Positions 1 through 7,754 of a stretch of 59,692 bases of DNA are shown here, piece after piece (position 1 is the stretch's first letter; each line of letters opens with the position of its first letter). The notes below the pieces were generated by a model. It ran no database searches, was not told where the DNA came from, and saw only the letters and a list, made by a program, of their open reading frames with translations. The DNA comes from Rhizobium altiplani (GTDB taxonomy: Bacteria > Pseudomonadota > Alphaproteobacteria > Rhizobiales > Rhizobiaceae): assembly GCF_001542405.1 (NCBI RefSeq), contig NZ_LNCD01000134.1, forward strand, positions 1-59,692. The letters run 5' to 3'. The translations under genes and the position numbers were made by a program.

Positions 1-1971
1 CACTATGCCCTGATCCTGGCGCTGGCGACGGCGCTCGTGGTCTCCGTCGTGCCGGTGATCGGTGCAAGGCGCCTCGACCGTGCGATGATGGATCTGGCCT
101 CCGTCGGGTCCCTGGCTATGTTCGCGCTGGTGGCGTTCTCCTTCGGAGTCCTGACCTACGCCCATGTCGTTTCCGACTTTTCGGTCGCCAACGTCTGGGA
201 GAACTCCCATTCGCTGGTGCCGCTGCTGTTCAAATTGTCAGGTGTCTGGGGCAATCACGAGGGCTCGATGATGCTCTGGCTGCTGATCCTGGTGCTGTTC
301 AGCGCCCTGGTCGCGCTCTTCGGACGGAATTTGCCCGATACGCTGCGGGCAAACGTGCTCGCCGTGCAGGCCTGGATATCGGTCGCCTTCATCCTGTTCA
401 TCCTACTGACCTCCAATCCCTTCATGCGGCTGGATCCGGCTCCGGCCGAGGGGAAGGACCTCAACCCGGTGCTGCAGGACGTCGGTCTGGCGATCCACCC
501 GCCGCTGCTCTATCTCGGCTATGTCGGCTTCTCCGTCTGTTTCTCCTTTGCCGTGGCTGCCCTTCTCGAAGGCCGCATCGATGCCGCCTGGGCGCGCTGG
601 GTGCGGCCCTGGACGCTGGCCGCCTGGACGTTCCTGACGCTTGGCATCGCCATGGGCTCCTACTGGGCCTATTACGAGCTCGGCTGGGGCGGCTGGTGGT
701 TCTGGGATCCGGTCGAGAATGCCTCCTTCATGCCCTGGCTTGCCGGGACCGCGCTGCTGCATTCGGCGCTCGTCATGGAAAAGCGCGAGGCGCTGAAGAT
801 CTGGACGGTGCTGCTTGCCATCCTGACCTTCTCGCTGTCGCTGATGGGCACGTTCCTCGTGCGCTCGGGGGTTCTGACCTCGGTGCACGCCTTTGCCAGC
901 GATCCGACCCGCGGCGTCTTCGTCCTGTTCATTCTGCTGATCTTCATCGGCGGGTCGCTGTCGCTCTTTGCCTTCCGTGCGCCGCAGCTCTCGGCCGGCG
1001 GCCTGTTTGCGCCGATCTCGCGCGAAGGGGCGCTTGTCCTCAACAACCTGATCCTCACCGTCGCCTGCGGCACGGTGCTGACAGGCACGCTCTATCCGCT
1101 GCTTTTGGAGACGCTGACCGGTGACAAGATCTCGGTCGGGCCGCCCTTCTTCAACATGACCTTCGGCCTGCTGATGGCGCCGCTGCTGGTCATCGTTCCC
1201 TTTGGCCCGCTGCTCGCCTGGAAGCGCGGCGATCTGCTCGCTGTTCTGCAGCGGCTCTATCTGGTCGCGATCCTGGCTTTTGTTGTTGCGGTGGTCTTCT
1301 TCTATGTCCAGCACGGCGGTCCCGTGCTTGCCGTGCTCGGGCTGGCTGGAGCGCTGTTCCTGATCTTCGGCGCGATCGCCGATCTGTGGTATCGCGCCGG
1401 CGTCGGCAAGGTCGCGGCCTCCGTCGCCTGGAGACGCCTTGCCGGCCTGCCGCGCTCGGCCTTCGGCACGGCGCTCGCGCATGCCGGGCTTGGTGTTGCC
1501 GTCCTCGGCATCGTCGCGGTGACCACCTTCGAAACCGAGCATGTCATCGAGATGAAGTCCGGCCAGAGCGTGGAAGCCGGCGGCTACGCCGTGCGGTTCG
1601 ACGGCATGAAGCCGGCGACCGGACCGAACTACAGCGAAGAGCGCGGTCACTTCACCATCAGCCGCGGCGGCGTCGAGGTTGCCGATGTCTGGTCGTCCAA
1701 GCGGATCTACACGGCGCGGCAGATGCCGACGACGGAAGCCGGCATCGTGACGTTCGGGCTGAGCCAGCTCTATGTGTCGCTCGGCGATCCGACGAACGAC
1801 GGTGGCATGGTCGTGCGCATCTGGTGGAAGCCCTTCATTCTCTGCATCTGGGGTGGCGCGGTGATCATGGCGATCGGCGGCTTCGTGTCGCTGAGCGACC
1901 GGCGCCTGCGTGTCGGGGCGCCGAACCGCAGGGCAAAGCCGCTGCGTCCTGCCATGGAGCCGGCCGAATGA
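1..1971 (+). CDS. ccmF: Cytochrome c-type biogenesis protein CcmF/CycK (5' end outside window)
   Basis: Heme-lyase component of the System I cytochrome c maturation pathway in the inner membrane; with CcmH it attaches heme to apocytochrome c in the periplasm. The reading frame is already open at base 1 (HYALILALATALVVSVVP), so a few N-terminal residues are missing. The protein has many membrane helices and the tryptophan-rich WWD-type motif (GWGGWWFWDPVENASFMPW) around residues 228-246 of the visible part, which in this family contacts heme. The C-terminal periplasmic stretch (TTFETEHVIEMKSG...) is typical of CcmF. The stop overlaps the ccmH start, so the two are translationally coupled. In rhizobia the operon is cycHJKL, and this is cycK. 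Family assignment is certain; only the exact start is unknown. Confidence 0.96.
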   Translation, partial: HYALILALATALVVSVVPVIGARRLDRAMMDLASVGSLAMFALVAFSFGVLTYAHVVSDFSVANVWENSHSLVPLLFKLSGVWGNHEGSMMLWLLILVLFSALVALFGRNLPDTLRANVLAVQAWISVAFILFILLTSNPFMRLDPAPAEGKDLNPVLQDVGLAIHPPLLYLGYVGFSVCFSFAVAALLEGRIDAAWARWVRPWTLAAWTFLTLGIAMGSYWAYYELGWGGWWFWDPVENASFMPWLAGTALLHSALVMEKREALKIWTVLLAILTFSLSLMGTFLVRSGVLTSVHAFASDPTRGVFVLFILLIFIGGSLSLFAFRAPQLSAGGLFAPISREGALVLNNLILTVACGTVLTGTLYPLLLETLTGDKISVGPPFFNMTFGLLMAPLLVIVPFGPLLAWKRGDLLAVLQRLYLVAILAFVVAVVFFYVQHGGPVLAVLGLAGALFLIFGAIADLWYRAGVGKVAASVAWRRLAGLPRSAFGTALAHAGLGVAVLGIVAVTTFETEHVIEMKSGQSVEAGGYAVRFDGMKPATGPNYSEERGHFTISRGGVEVADVWSSKRIYTARQMPTTEAGIVTFGLSQLYVSLGDPTNDGGMVVRIWWKPFILCIWGGAVIMAIGGFVSLSDRRLRVGAPNRRAKPLRPAMEPAE

Positions 1972-2423
1972 TGAGGCGTCTGCTCCTGGTGATAGCGATA
2001 GTTCTGTCGGCCGCGCCGGCCTTTGCCGTCAATCCGGACGAGGTTCTTGCCGATCCGGCGCTCGAGGCGCGCGCCCGGGCGATCTCCGCCGAACTGCGCT
2101 GCATGGTCTGCCAGAACCAGTCGATCGACGATTCCAATGCCGAGCTTGCGAAGGACCTGCGCCTGTTGGTGCGCGAGCGGTTGACCAATGGCGATACGAA
2201 CGAACAGGTAATGAACTACATCGTCTCGCGCTACGGCGAGTTCGTGCTGTTGAAGCCGCGCTTCGAAACGAAGACGATCCTTCTGTGGGGCGCGCCGCTC
2301 CTGCTCGCCGTCGCAGGCGGCCTCTCGCTGATCGTCTTCGCACGGAAATGGGTAGGCCGGCCGACGGGCTCCAAGCTGACAGCCGAAGAACAGGCTCGCC
2401 TGAGAGAATTGCTCGACGAGTGA
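1968..2423 (+). CDS. ccmH: Cytochrome c-type biogenesis protein CcmH/CycL
   Basis: Thiol-oxidoreductase subunit that keeps the apocytochrome CXXCH cysteines reduced for heme attachment. The protein is 151 residues: a signal peptide (MMRRLLLVIAIVLSAAPAFA), the CcmH signature LRCMVCQNQ with its two cysteines near residues 44-47, and one C-terminal membrane helix (ILLWGAPLLLAVAGGLSLIVF). Start ATG 1968 overlaps the ccmF stop; an adjacent ATG at 1971 is equally possible. It is the last gene of the cytochrome c maturation operon: the next gene converges on it with only 2 bases between stop codons. The short single-domain form is usual in alphaproteobacteria, where CcmI (CycH) is separate. Confidence 0.95.
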   Translation: MMRRLLLVIAIVLSAAPAFAVNPDEVLADPALEARARAISAELRCMVCQNQSIDDSNAELAKDLRLLVRERLTNGDTNEQVMNYIVSRYGEFVLLKPRFETKTILLWGAPLLLAVAGGLSLIVFARKWVGRPTGSKLTAEEQARLRELLDE

Positions 2424-2425
2424 TC

Positions 2426-3604
2426 CTACGACCGCCTGTGGAGGCGGCGGCGCACCACAGACGCGACAAGCACCCCCGTGAATGCCAGCACCACACTACC
2501 GGCGGCAATAGGTCCTGCCGATGGCGAATAGACGTCCATCATCGCGCCGACCGAGGACGAGCCCGCCGCGCTGCCGACAGCGTAGGCGAGGGCGAAGGCC
2601 GCACTTCCCGCGACAAGCGTGTCCCCGGCATAGCGCTCGCCGAGGATCGTCAAGGCGCAGGTGTAGAGCGAAAAACTAGCAGCGCCCATGATGCCGAACA
2701 TCACCAGGATCGCCGCCTGCGACTGAAGAAACGGGATCGCGATGAAGCTCAGCCCGGCGAGCAGGCCGGAGCAGATGGCGACGCCAAAGCGCGAGGTCTT
2801 GTCGAGCAGCCAGCCGACGACAGGTTGGGCAAGCGCGGTCGGCAGCGCGAGCACCGTAACGCTGATGGCGGCGAAAGCCTCGGAATAACCGAGCCGGACG
2901 AAATAGACGGGCATCGCCGCAATGGCGGCAATGTCGGCGAATGCAAATGCGACCACCATGCAGATCAGCATCGGTGCGCTTCTGACAAACTTGAAGAGCG
3001 CTCCCGAGGCGGCCTGCTCGGGAAGCGTCCGTGCTCTCCGGGTGAGGATGATCGTCAGGAAGGCGACGCAGGCGACGTAGACGGCAAGCAGGGCGAAGGC
3101 GAAGCCTTGCTCCGTGCCGAAGATCGGGATCACGAGCGGACCCGCGGCAAAGCCACCGCACATGCCGGCGCCGTAGAGACCGGAAACGCGCCCGCGCAGG
3201 CGGTCGGGACAGGCGGTGTTGAGCCAGGCCTCGCTCAACATGAAAATCAGGCTGACGAAGAATCCGAGAAAAAGTCGGGCGACGCACCACACCCAGAACG
3301 AGTCGAATGTTGCGAAAGTGGAGAGGCTGACGGCACAGCCGATGAGGCCTGCGACGATCAAGCGATCGCCGCGGACTTTTCGCGACAGCCACGTGACCGC
3401 AAACGTTGCGACAGCAAGGCCCGCCGCAAAGCAACCGGCGTTGAAGCCGATGAGGCTGGGCGCAACGTTACGATGCTCGAGGACCAGAGAAATCAGCGGG
3501 TAGGTCAGTCCCTGTGCAACCGCGAAGGCGGTGACACCGAAGATGACGGCTGCCAGCGCGGCAGTGTCGGGCGCAAAATCCTCCCCCGTGACCACATGGG
3601 CCAT
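2426..3604 (-). CDS. MFS transporter (YcaD-like)
   Basis: Twelve-helix major facilitator of 392 residues, length normal for the family. Between helices 2 and 3 there is the loop LSRKVRGDRLIVAG, and the helix 5-6 region has MCGGFAAGPLVIPIFG, a pattern I associate with YcaD/YfkF-type permeases, whose substrates are mostly unknown. It is convergent with ccmH, with 2 bases between stop codons and no room for a terminator. It is divergent from degP across a 219-base intergenic region. Substrate cannot be inferred from the sequence or from the neighbours, which are unrelated. Confidence 0.82.
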   Translation of the reverse strand: MAHVVTGEDFAPDTAALAAVIFGVTAFAVAQGLTYPLISLVLEHRNVAPSLIGFNAGCFAAGLAVATFAVTWLSRKVRGDRLIVAGLIGCAVSLSTFATFDSFWVWCVARLFLGFFVSLIFMLSEAWLNTACPDRLRGRVSGLYGAGMCGGFAAGPLVIPIFGTEQGFAFALLAVYVACVAFLTIILTRRARTLPEQAASGALFKFVRSAPMLICMVVAFAFADIAAIAAMPVYFVRLGYSEAFAAISVTVLALPTALAQPVVGWLLDKTSRFGVAICSGLLAGLSFIAIPFLQSQAAILVMFGIMGAASFSLYTCALTILGERYAGDTLVAGSAAFALAYAVGSAAGSSSVGAMMDVYSPSAGPIAAGSVVLAFTGVLVASVVRRRLHRRS

Positions 3605-3823
3605 TGTCTCGTCCTCCTCCGGTTGTGGAAAGGAGGCTTATCGACTCCCAGAGCCTTAGTCGAGGGCGAGATTGCTGCACGGATCGCAACGCGTCGTATT
3701 GCACATTACGAATTTTTCATCGGTCGGACAGTTCGCAGTAAGGTGTGCCGTCCTATATCTTGCTTCATCACCCGATCTGGTCATCCCGATCCTGTAGATG
3801 TTGAAGTCAAAGAAGGTGCACTC

Positions 3824-5395
3824 ATGTTTAAGAATATCAAAGCTCCGTCGCTCAATACCGCGCTGAAGGCTTCGACCGTCGCCGGCCTTGCCGCTGCGGT
3901 GTTTGCGACCGGTATTCCCCTCGAAATCACCCGTTCTTATGCCGAAGCCGTAAAGGTTCAGGCCCCGTCTGTTCCTAGCTTCGCGAACGTCGTCGATGCG
4001 GTTTCGCCGGCAGTTGTTTCCGTGCGTGTCGAAAACCGTGTCAACCCCGTCGCCGATGACGAGGGCAACGGCTTCGCCTTCGACTTTAATGGCCGTGGCT
4101 TCGACGATCTTCCGGATGCCCTGAAGCCTTTCTTCCGCCAGTTCGGTGAGCAAGGTCCGCAGGGCCAGCAGGGCCGTCGTGGTCCGCAGGGTCACCATGG
4201 CCCGCAGGATGGCAAGGGCCGTCTGCGTCCGGTTGCCCAGGGCTCGGGCTTCTTCATTTCTGAAGACGGTTACATCGTCACCAACAACCACGTCGTTTCC
4301 GACGGCGCGGCATTCGTTGCGGTCATGAACGATGGCACCGAGCTTGATGCCAAGCTGATCGGCAAGGACCCCCGTACGGACCTCGCCGTCCTCAAGGTTG
4401 ATGGCAAGGGCCGCAAGTTCACCTACGTCAACTGGGCCGATGACAACGGCGTTCGCGTCGGCGACTGGGTTGTCGCTGTCGGTAACCCCTTCGGTCTCGG
4501 TGGTACGGTAACGGCCGGTATCGTTTCGGCTCGTGGCCGCGACATCGGCTCCGGCCCGTATGACGACTATCTGCAGGTTGACGCTGCTGTGAACCGCGGC
4601 AACTCCGGTGGCCCCACCTTCAATCTCAGTGGCGAAGTCGTCGGCATCAACACCGCGATCTTCTCTCCGTCGGGCGGCAATGTGGGTATTGCGTTTGCCA
4701 TCCCGGCGTCTACGGCCAAGGATGTCGTTGCTGACCTGATGAAGGACGGCCAGGTATCTCGCGGCTATCTCGGCGTGCAGATCCAGCCCGTCACCAAGGA
4801 CATCGCCGACTCACTCGGCCTTTCCGAGGCGAGCGGTGCGCTTGTCGTCTCCGCTCAGGCTGGTACGCCTGGTGAAAAGGCTGGCATGAAGGCAGGTGAT
4901 GTGGTCACCGCCGTCAACGGCGAAACCGTCAAGGATGCCCGCGACCTCAGCCGCCGTATCGGCGCCATGACGCCCGGCAAGAAGGTCGAGCTCTCCGTCT
5001 GGCGTGCCGGCAAGGCTCAGTCTCTGACGGTCGAACTCGGAACGCTGCCCGCCGAACAGAAGGATGCTTCCGCTGACGACGGCGATCAGGCACCGGAAAG
5101 CCAGGCTCCTGCTTCCGAAAAGGCTCTGGCTGATCTGGGCTTGACGGTTGGTCCTTCCGAAGACGGCAAGGGTCTGCAGATCACCGGCATCGACCCGGAT
5201 TCCGACGCGGCCGACAAGGGCATCAAGGAAGGCGAAAAGATTACCTCGGTCAACAACCAGGAAGTCTCTAACGCTGATGATGTCGTCAAGGTCCTGAACC
5301 AGGCGAAGAAGGATGGCCGCACGCGGGCACTCTTCCAGATCCAGTCGAAGGAAGGCAGCCGCTTCGTCGCCCTTCCGATCAATGGCCAGGGTTAA
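3824..5395 (+). CDS. degP: Periplasmic serine protease DegP/HtrA (Do family)
   Basis: Envelope quality-control protease/chaperone that degrades misfolded periplasmic proteins. The frame is open far upstream, but the start is ATG 3824, preceded by AAGAAGG and followed by a signal-anchor-like N-terminus; this gives 523 residues. The catalytic triad is visible: His156 in TNNHVV, Asp186 in DPRTDLAVL and Ser261 in RGNSGGPTF. Two PDZ domains follow (about 275-370 and 420-515). An unusual GXX-repeat segment, residues 111-128, lies between the N-terminal strand and the catalytic core where E. coli DegP has its glutamine-rich loop. A strong terminator follows, then a two-component pair on the same strand, which suggests envelope-stress control, although direct linkage is inference. 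Confidence 0.95.
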   Translation: MFKNIKAPSLNTALKASTVAGLAAAVFATGIPLEITRSYAEAVKVQAPSVPSFANVVDAVSPAVVSVRVENRVNPVADDEGNGFAFDFNGRGFDDLPDALKPFFRQFGEQGPQGQQGRRGPQGHHGPQDGKGRLRPVAQGSGFFISEDGYIVTNNHVVSDGAAFVAVMNDGTELDAKLIGKDPRTDLAVLKVDGKGRKFTYVNWADDNGVRVGDWVVAVGNPFGLGGTVTAGIVSARGRDIGSGPYDDYLQVDAAVNRGNSGGPTFNLSGEVVGINTAIFSPSGGNVGIAFAIPASTAKDVVADLMKDGQVSRGYLGVQIQPVTKDIADSLGLSEASGALVVSAQAGTPGEKAGMKAGDVVTAVNGETVKDARDLSRRIGAMTPGKKVELSVWRAGKAQSLTVELGTLPAEQKDASADDGDQAPESQAPASEKALADLGLTVGPSEDGKGLQITGIDPDSDAADKGIKEGEKITSVNNQEVSNADDVVKVLNQAKKDGRTRALFQIQSKEGSRFVALPINGQG

Positions 5396-5416
5396 TCCGC
5401 CAACCCTGACATAGGG

Positions 5417-5448
5417 GGGAGCCGCGCCTTCTGGGCGCGGCTCCCTTT
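5417..5448 (+). terminator. Rho-independent terminator of degP
   Basis: A perfect 12-bp GC-rich stem (GGGAGCCGCGCC, 5417-5428, with its complement at 5434-5445) closes a 5-base loop and is followed by TTT. It begins 21 bases after the degP stop codon and separates degP from the two-component genes. Confidence 0.85.
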
Positions 5449-5472
5449 CGTCCATATCCGTAGGTGATCGCA

Positions 5473-6219
5473 ATGACCTCTTCGCAACAGGAAGAAGCTT
5501 TGAGCCTTGCCGAAACGCAGCCGGCAGGTAATGTCGACCGCATGAAGATTCTCATTATCGAAGACGATCTCGAAGCAGCGGTCTACCTCACCAAGGCATT
5601 TCGTGAGGTTGGCATTGTGGCCGATCACGCGAGCGATGGCGAAAGCGGGCTCTTCATGGGCTCGGAAAACAGCTATGACGTGATCGTCATCGATCGCATG
5701 TTGCCGCGCCGCGACGGTTTGTCCGTCATCAGCGAATTGCGCCGCAAGGGAATTCATACGCCGGTTCTCATTCTCTCCGCTCTCGGCCAGGTGGACGACC
5801 GCGTTACAGGCCTCAGGGCGGGTGGTGACGACTATCTGCCGAAGCCTTATGCCTTCAGTGAACTTCTTGCTCGTGTCGAGGTGCTTGGCCGCCGCAAGGG
5901 CACGCCGGATCAGGACGTTGTCTATCGCGTCGGCGATCTTGAACTGGACCGGCTCGCGCATGAGGTTCGACGCGGTGGCAAGGAAATACCGCTGCAGCCG
6001 CGCGAATTCCGCCTCCTCGAATATTTGATGAAGAATGCCGGTCAGGTCGTGACCCGAACGATGCTTCTCGAAAACGTCTGGGACTACCACTTCGATCCTC
6101 AGACCAACGTCATCGACGTTCATGTTTCGCGACTGCGGTCGAAGATCGAGAAGGACTTCGCCCAGCCGCTTCTCAAGACCATTCGCGGTGCGGGGTATAT
6201 GATCAAGGACGAGGGATGA
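5473..6219 (+). CDS. OmpR-family response regulator
   Basis: DNA-binding response regulator. The receiver domain begins at MKILIIEDDLEAA with the acidic pair, has the phospho-acceptor Asp in VIVIDRMLP, and the conserved Lys in DYLPKPYAFSELLAR. A winged-helix output domain follows (PLQPREFRLLEYLMKNAG ... NVIDVHVSRLRSKIE). Start is uncertain: ATG 5473 has GGTG six bases upstream and gives a 23-residue extension before MKIL; ATG 5542 begins exactly at MKIL, as is usual for the family, but has a poorer ribosome site; GTG 5464 is also open. The stop overlaps the kinase start by 4 bases (ATGA), so they are translationally coupled partners. The regulated genes are unknown; degP just upstream is a reasonable candidate. 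Confidence 0.93.
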   Translation: MTSSQQEEALSLAETQPAGNVDRMKILIIEDDLEAAVYLTKAFREVGIVADHASDGESGLFMGSENSYDVIVIDRMLPRRDGLSVISELRRKGIHTPVLILSALGQVDDRVTGLRAGGDDYLPKPYAFSELLARVEVLGRRKGTPDQDVVYRVGDLELDRLAHEVRRGGKEIPLQPREFRLLEYLMKNAGQVVTRTMLLENVWDYHFDPQTNVIDVHVSRLRSKIEKDFAQPLLKTIRGAGYMIKDEG

Positions 6220-7637
6220 ACCGCTTCTGGTTTCTCTTCAAGTCTACGGCAGTCCGCCTCTCGGCACTTTACATCCTGCTCTTCGCCATCTGCGCCGCGA
6301 CGTTGGTCTTCTATGTGACCGCGATGTCCGAGCGGCTTCTGACCAACCAGATCCGCGAAGCCGTCCAGCAGGAAGTCGATCAGGTCCAGCGGGCCTATGA
6401 TGCCGGCGGCATGAACCTTCTTCTTCGGACGATGGAGCGTCGCGCGCGCCAGCCCGGTGCCAATCTCTATATCATTGCCGGTCCCTCGGGCGATATCCTC
6501 GCCGGCAACGTCGCATCTGTGCAGCCCGGGGTGCTCGATGAGGAGGGGTGGACCTCCATGCCCTTCACCTATCAGCGTTATGCGGAAAGCGGCATCAGTC
6601 GCCGGCACATGGCCGTTGCCAACATCTTCGTGCTGGACAACGGGTTGCGTCTGCTGATCGGCCGCGACCTCGGGGAGCCCGAGGCATTCCGCGGGCTGGT
6701 CCGGCAGGCGCTGATGATCGCGCTCGCGATCATGGGTCTCGGGGCGATCATCATCTGGTTCGGCATCGGTCGAAATGCCTTGAAACGCATCGACCGCATG
6801 TCCGATGCCAGCAAGAAGATCATGGCTGGCGACCTCTCGCAGCGTCTTCCAGTCGGCGGTTCCGGCGACGAGTTCGATCGCCTGTCTGTTTCACTCAATA
6901 CGATGCTCGGCCGGATAGAGAAGCTGAACGAGGGATTGCGACAGGTCTCAGACAACATTGCGCACGACCTCAAGACGCCGCTGACGCGGTTGCGCAACAA
7001 GGCCGCCGACGCACTGGACACCAAGGACGGCGAGGTTCGACGCGTCGCGCTTGAGGGAATTATATCCGAGTCCGATCAGCTGATCCGTACGTTCAATGCA
7101 CTGCTGATGATCTCGCGCGTCGAAGCGGGATCGGTCGCCGCAGAAATGTCGGCGGTCGACCTCTCGGCGATCGTGGCAGACAGCGCTGAACTCTATGAAC
7201 CCGTCGCCGACGAAGCCGGGTTGGTGCTCACATCATCGATCCAGCCGGATATCGAGGTGCAGGGCAACCGCGAGCTAATCGGCCAGGCGATTTTCAATCT
7301 CATCGACAATGCCATCAAATATTCCTCGGATGCCGAGGGCCACGGCGATATCGCGCTGAAGCTGCTCCGCCGGGCCGATGGCATTTGTCTCTCAGTCGCT
7401 GATCATGGGTCGGGTATCCCGGCCGAGAAGCGGGAGGATGTGCTGAAGCGCTTCGTGCGGCTGGATGAAAGCCGCTCCAAGCCCGGCACCGGCCTTGGCC
7501 TCTCCTTGGTCGAGGCGGTGATGGAACTGCACTGCGGGAAGCTGGAACTGTCCGATACCGATCCGCAAAATCAGGAAAAGCGCGGCCTCACGGTCAGTAT
7601 GATCTTTCCGGTGAATAGCTCTCCGCGAACACGTTGA
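6216..7637 (+). CDS. Two-component sensor histidine kinase
   Basis: Inner-membrane kinase of 473 residues, cognate to the preceding regulator. A transmembrane helix (about 12-35) leads to a periplasmic sensor region, then a second helix near residues 165-187 (LMIALAIMGLGAIIIWFG), a HAMP linker, the dimerisation domain with phospho-acceptor His250 (NIAHDLKTPLTRLRNK), and the ATPase domain with N (LIDNAIKYS), G1 (DHGSGIP) and G2 (GTGLGLSL) boxes. All catalytic motifs are intact. The variant HDLKTPLTR is typical of CpxA/RagB-like kinases in rhizobia. The gene overlaps the regulator by 4 bases. The ligand is unknown. Confidence 0.94.
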   Translation: MNRFWFLFKSTAVRLSALYILLFAICAATLVFYVTAMSERLLTNQIREAVQQEVDQVQRAYDAGGMNLLLRTMERRARQPGANLYIIAGPSGDILAGNVASVQPGVLDEEGWTSMPFTYQRYAESGISRRHMAVANIFVLDNGLRLLIGRDLGEPEAFRGLVRQALMIALAIMGLGAIIIWFGIGRNALKRIDRMSDASKKIMAGDLSQRLPVGGSGDEFDRLSVSLNTMLGRIEKLNEGLRQVSDNIAHDLKTPLTRLRNKAADALDTKDGEVRRVALEGIISESDQLIRTFNALLMISRVEAGSVAAEMSAVDLSAIVADSAELYEPVADEAGLVLTSSIQPDIEVQGNRELIGQAIFNLIDNAIKYSSDAEGHGDIALKLLRRADGICLSVADHGSGIPAEKREDVLKRFVRLDESRSKPGTGLGLSLVEAVMELHCGKLELSDTDPQNQEKRGLTVSMIFPVNSSPRTR

Positions 7638-7754
7638 CTACTGATTGAATTCTGTGTTGGCCATCGCTGCCACAGACCCTAGGTTAGATTCCAGTTGCCG
7701 GAAGTTGTGTGATTCTCCCCGGCGGTTCTCGGTTCTGTTCGCCAGGGAGGGTGC

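Noticed and set aside
403..1650. Long minus-strand ORF of 415 codons inside ccmF
   Set aside because: Shadow of the real ccmF frame; the product is Arg/Gln/Glu-rich low complexity with no family features.
1910..3823. In-frame upstream extension of degP
   Set aside because: Runs through ccmH and the MFS gene; the signal sequence and ribosome site fix the start at 3824.
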